A stretch of 5,123 nucleotides of DNA, taken from positions 1 through 5,123 of the forward strand of contig JAGWNV010000203.1 in the NCBI GenBank assembly GCA_028872975.1. Reading direction: 5' to 3'. This stretch comes from Acidobacteriota bacterium (lineage in GTDB: Bacteria; Actinomycetota; Acidimicrobiia; Acidimicrobiales; UBA8190). A program made the position numbers and the translations under genes. Of this stretch, positions 5,109 through 5,123 are shown piece after piece (the stretch's first letter is position 1; each line of letters opens with the position of its first letter). The notes under the pieces are model-generated. The model worked only from the letters and a program-made list of their open reading frames with translations. It did no database searches and was not told where the DNA came from.

Positions 5109-5123
5109 ATGAGCAGGGAGGTC
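5109..5123 (+). CDS. Start of a further gene, cut by the window edge
   Basis: Only ATG plus four codons (M S R E V) are visible, so no product can be named. The start is proposed because the ATG lies at leaderless distance from the -10 box at 5095. AGGGAGG at 5115-5121 could instead be the ribosome binding site for a start just beyond the window. Confidence 0.4.

Overview
The window is very GC-rich DNA (roughly 70% by eye). It has strongly G/C-biased third codon positions, frequent GTG starts, tight gene spacing and several TANNNT boxes 7-10 nt upstream of a start codon. Together these point to an actinobacterium; an Acidimicrobiia-type genome is my guess from overall style, not something proved here. 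No rRNA, tRNA, CRISPR, insertion sequence, phage gene or attachment site was seen. No stretch over 300 bases lacks a gene.

Layout. (1) 1-540 (+) is the C-terminal part of a CHAD-domain protein with a Pro/Ala-rich tail; its 5' end lies outside the window. (2) 648-809 (+) is a small unrecognised 53-aa gene, with a good ribosome binding site, a possible promoter before it and a long GC hairpin after it. (3) 902-1909 (+) is a two-part FMN-binding split-barrel (pyridoxamine 5'-phosphate oxidase-like) protein. (4) 1896-3464 (-) is a cytoplasmic sulfatase-family hydrolase with a Cys-type formylglycine motif; its end overlaps the end of gene 3 by 14 nt. (5) 3514-4602 (+) is a cation diffusion facilitator (zinc-type metal exporter) with a His-rich N-terminus, transcribed divergently from the sulfatase. 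(6) 4624-5082 (+) is a GNAT N-acetyltransferase. (7) A further gene probably begins at 5109 and runs off the right edge.

The genes do not form an obvious pathway. Nearly every gene appears to carry its own promoter, so the region reads as ordinary chromosomal housekeeping/accessory content rather than one operon or defence island. The most interesting structure is in the regulatory layer. Four or five starts show a -10 box so close to the start codon that the mRNA should be leaderless. The sulfatase and metal-exporter genes appear to fire in opposite directions from overlapping -10 boxes that share one CCTAGG palindrome. I found no clear evidence of an undescribed multi-gene system; the 53-aa gene is the best candidate for something undescribed.
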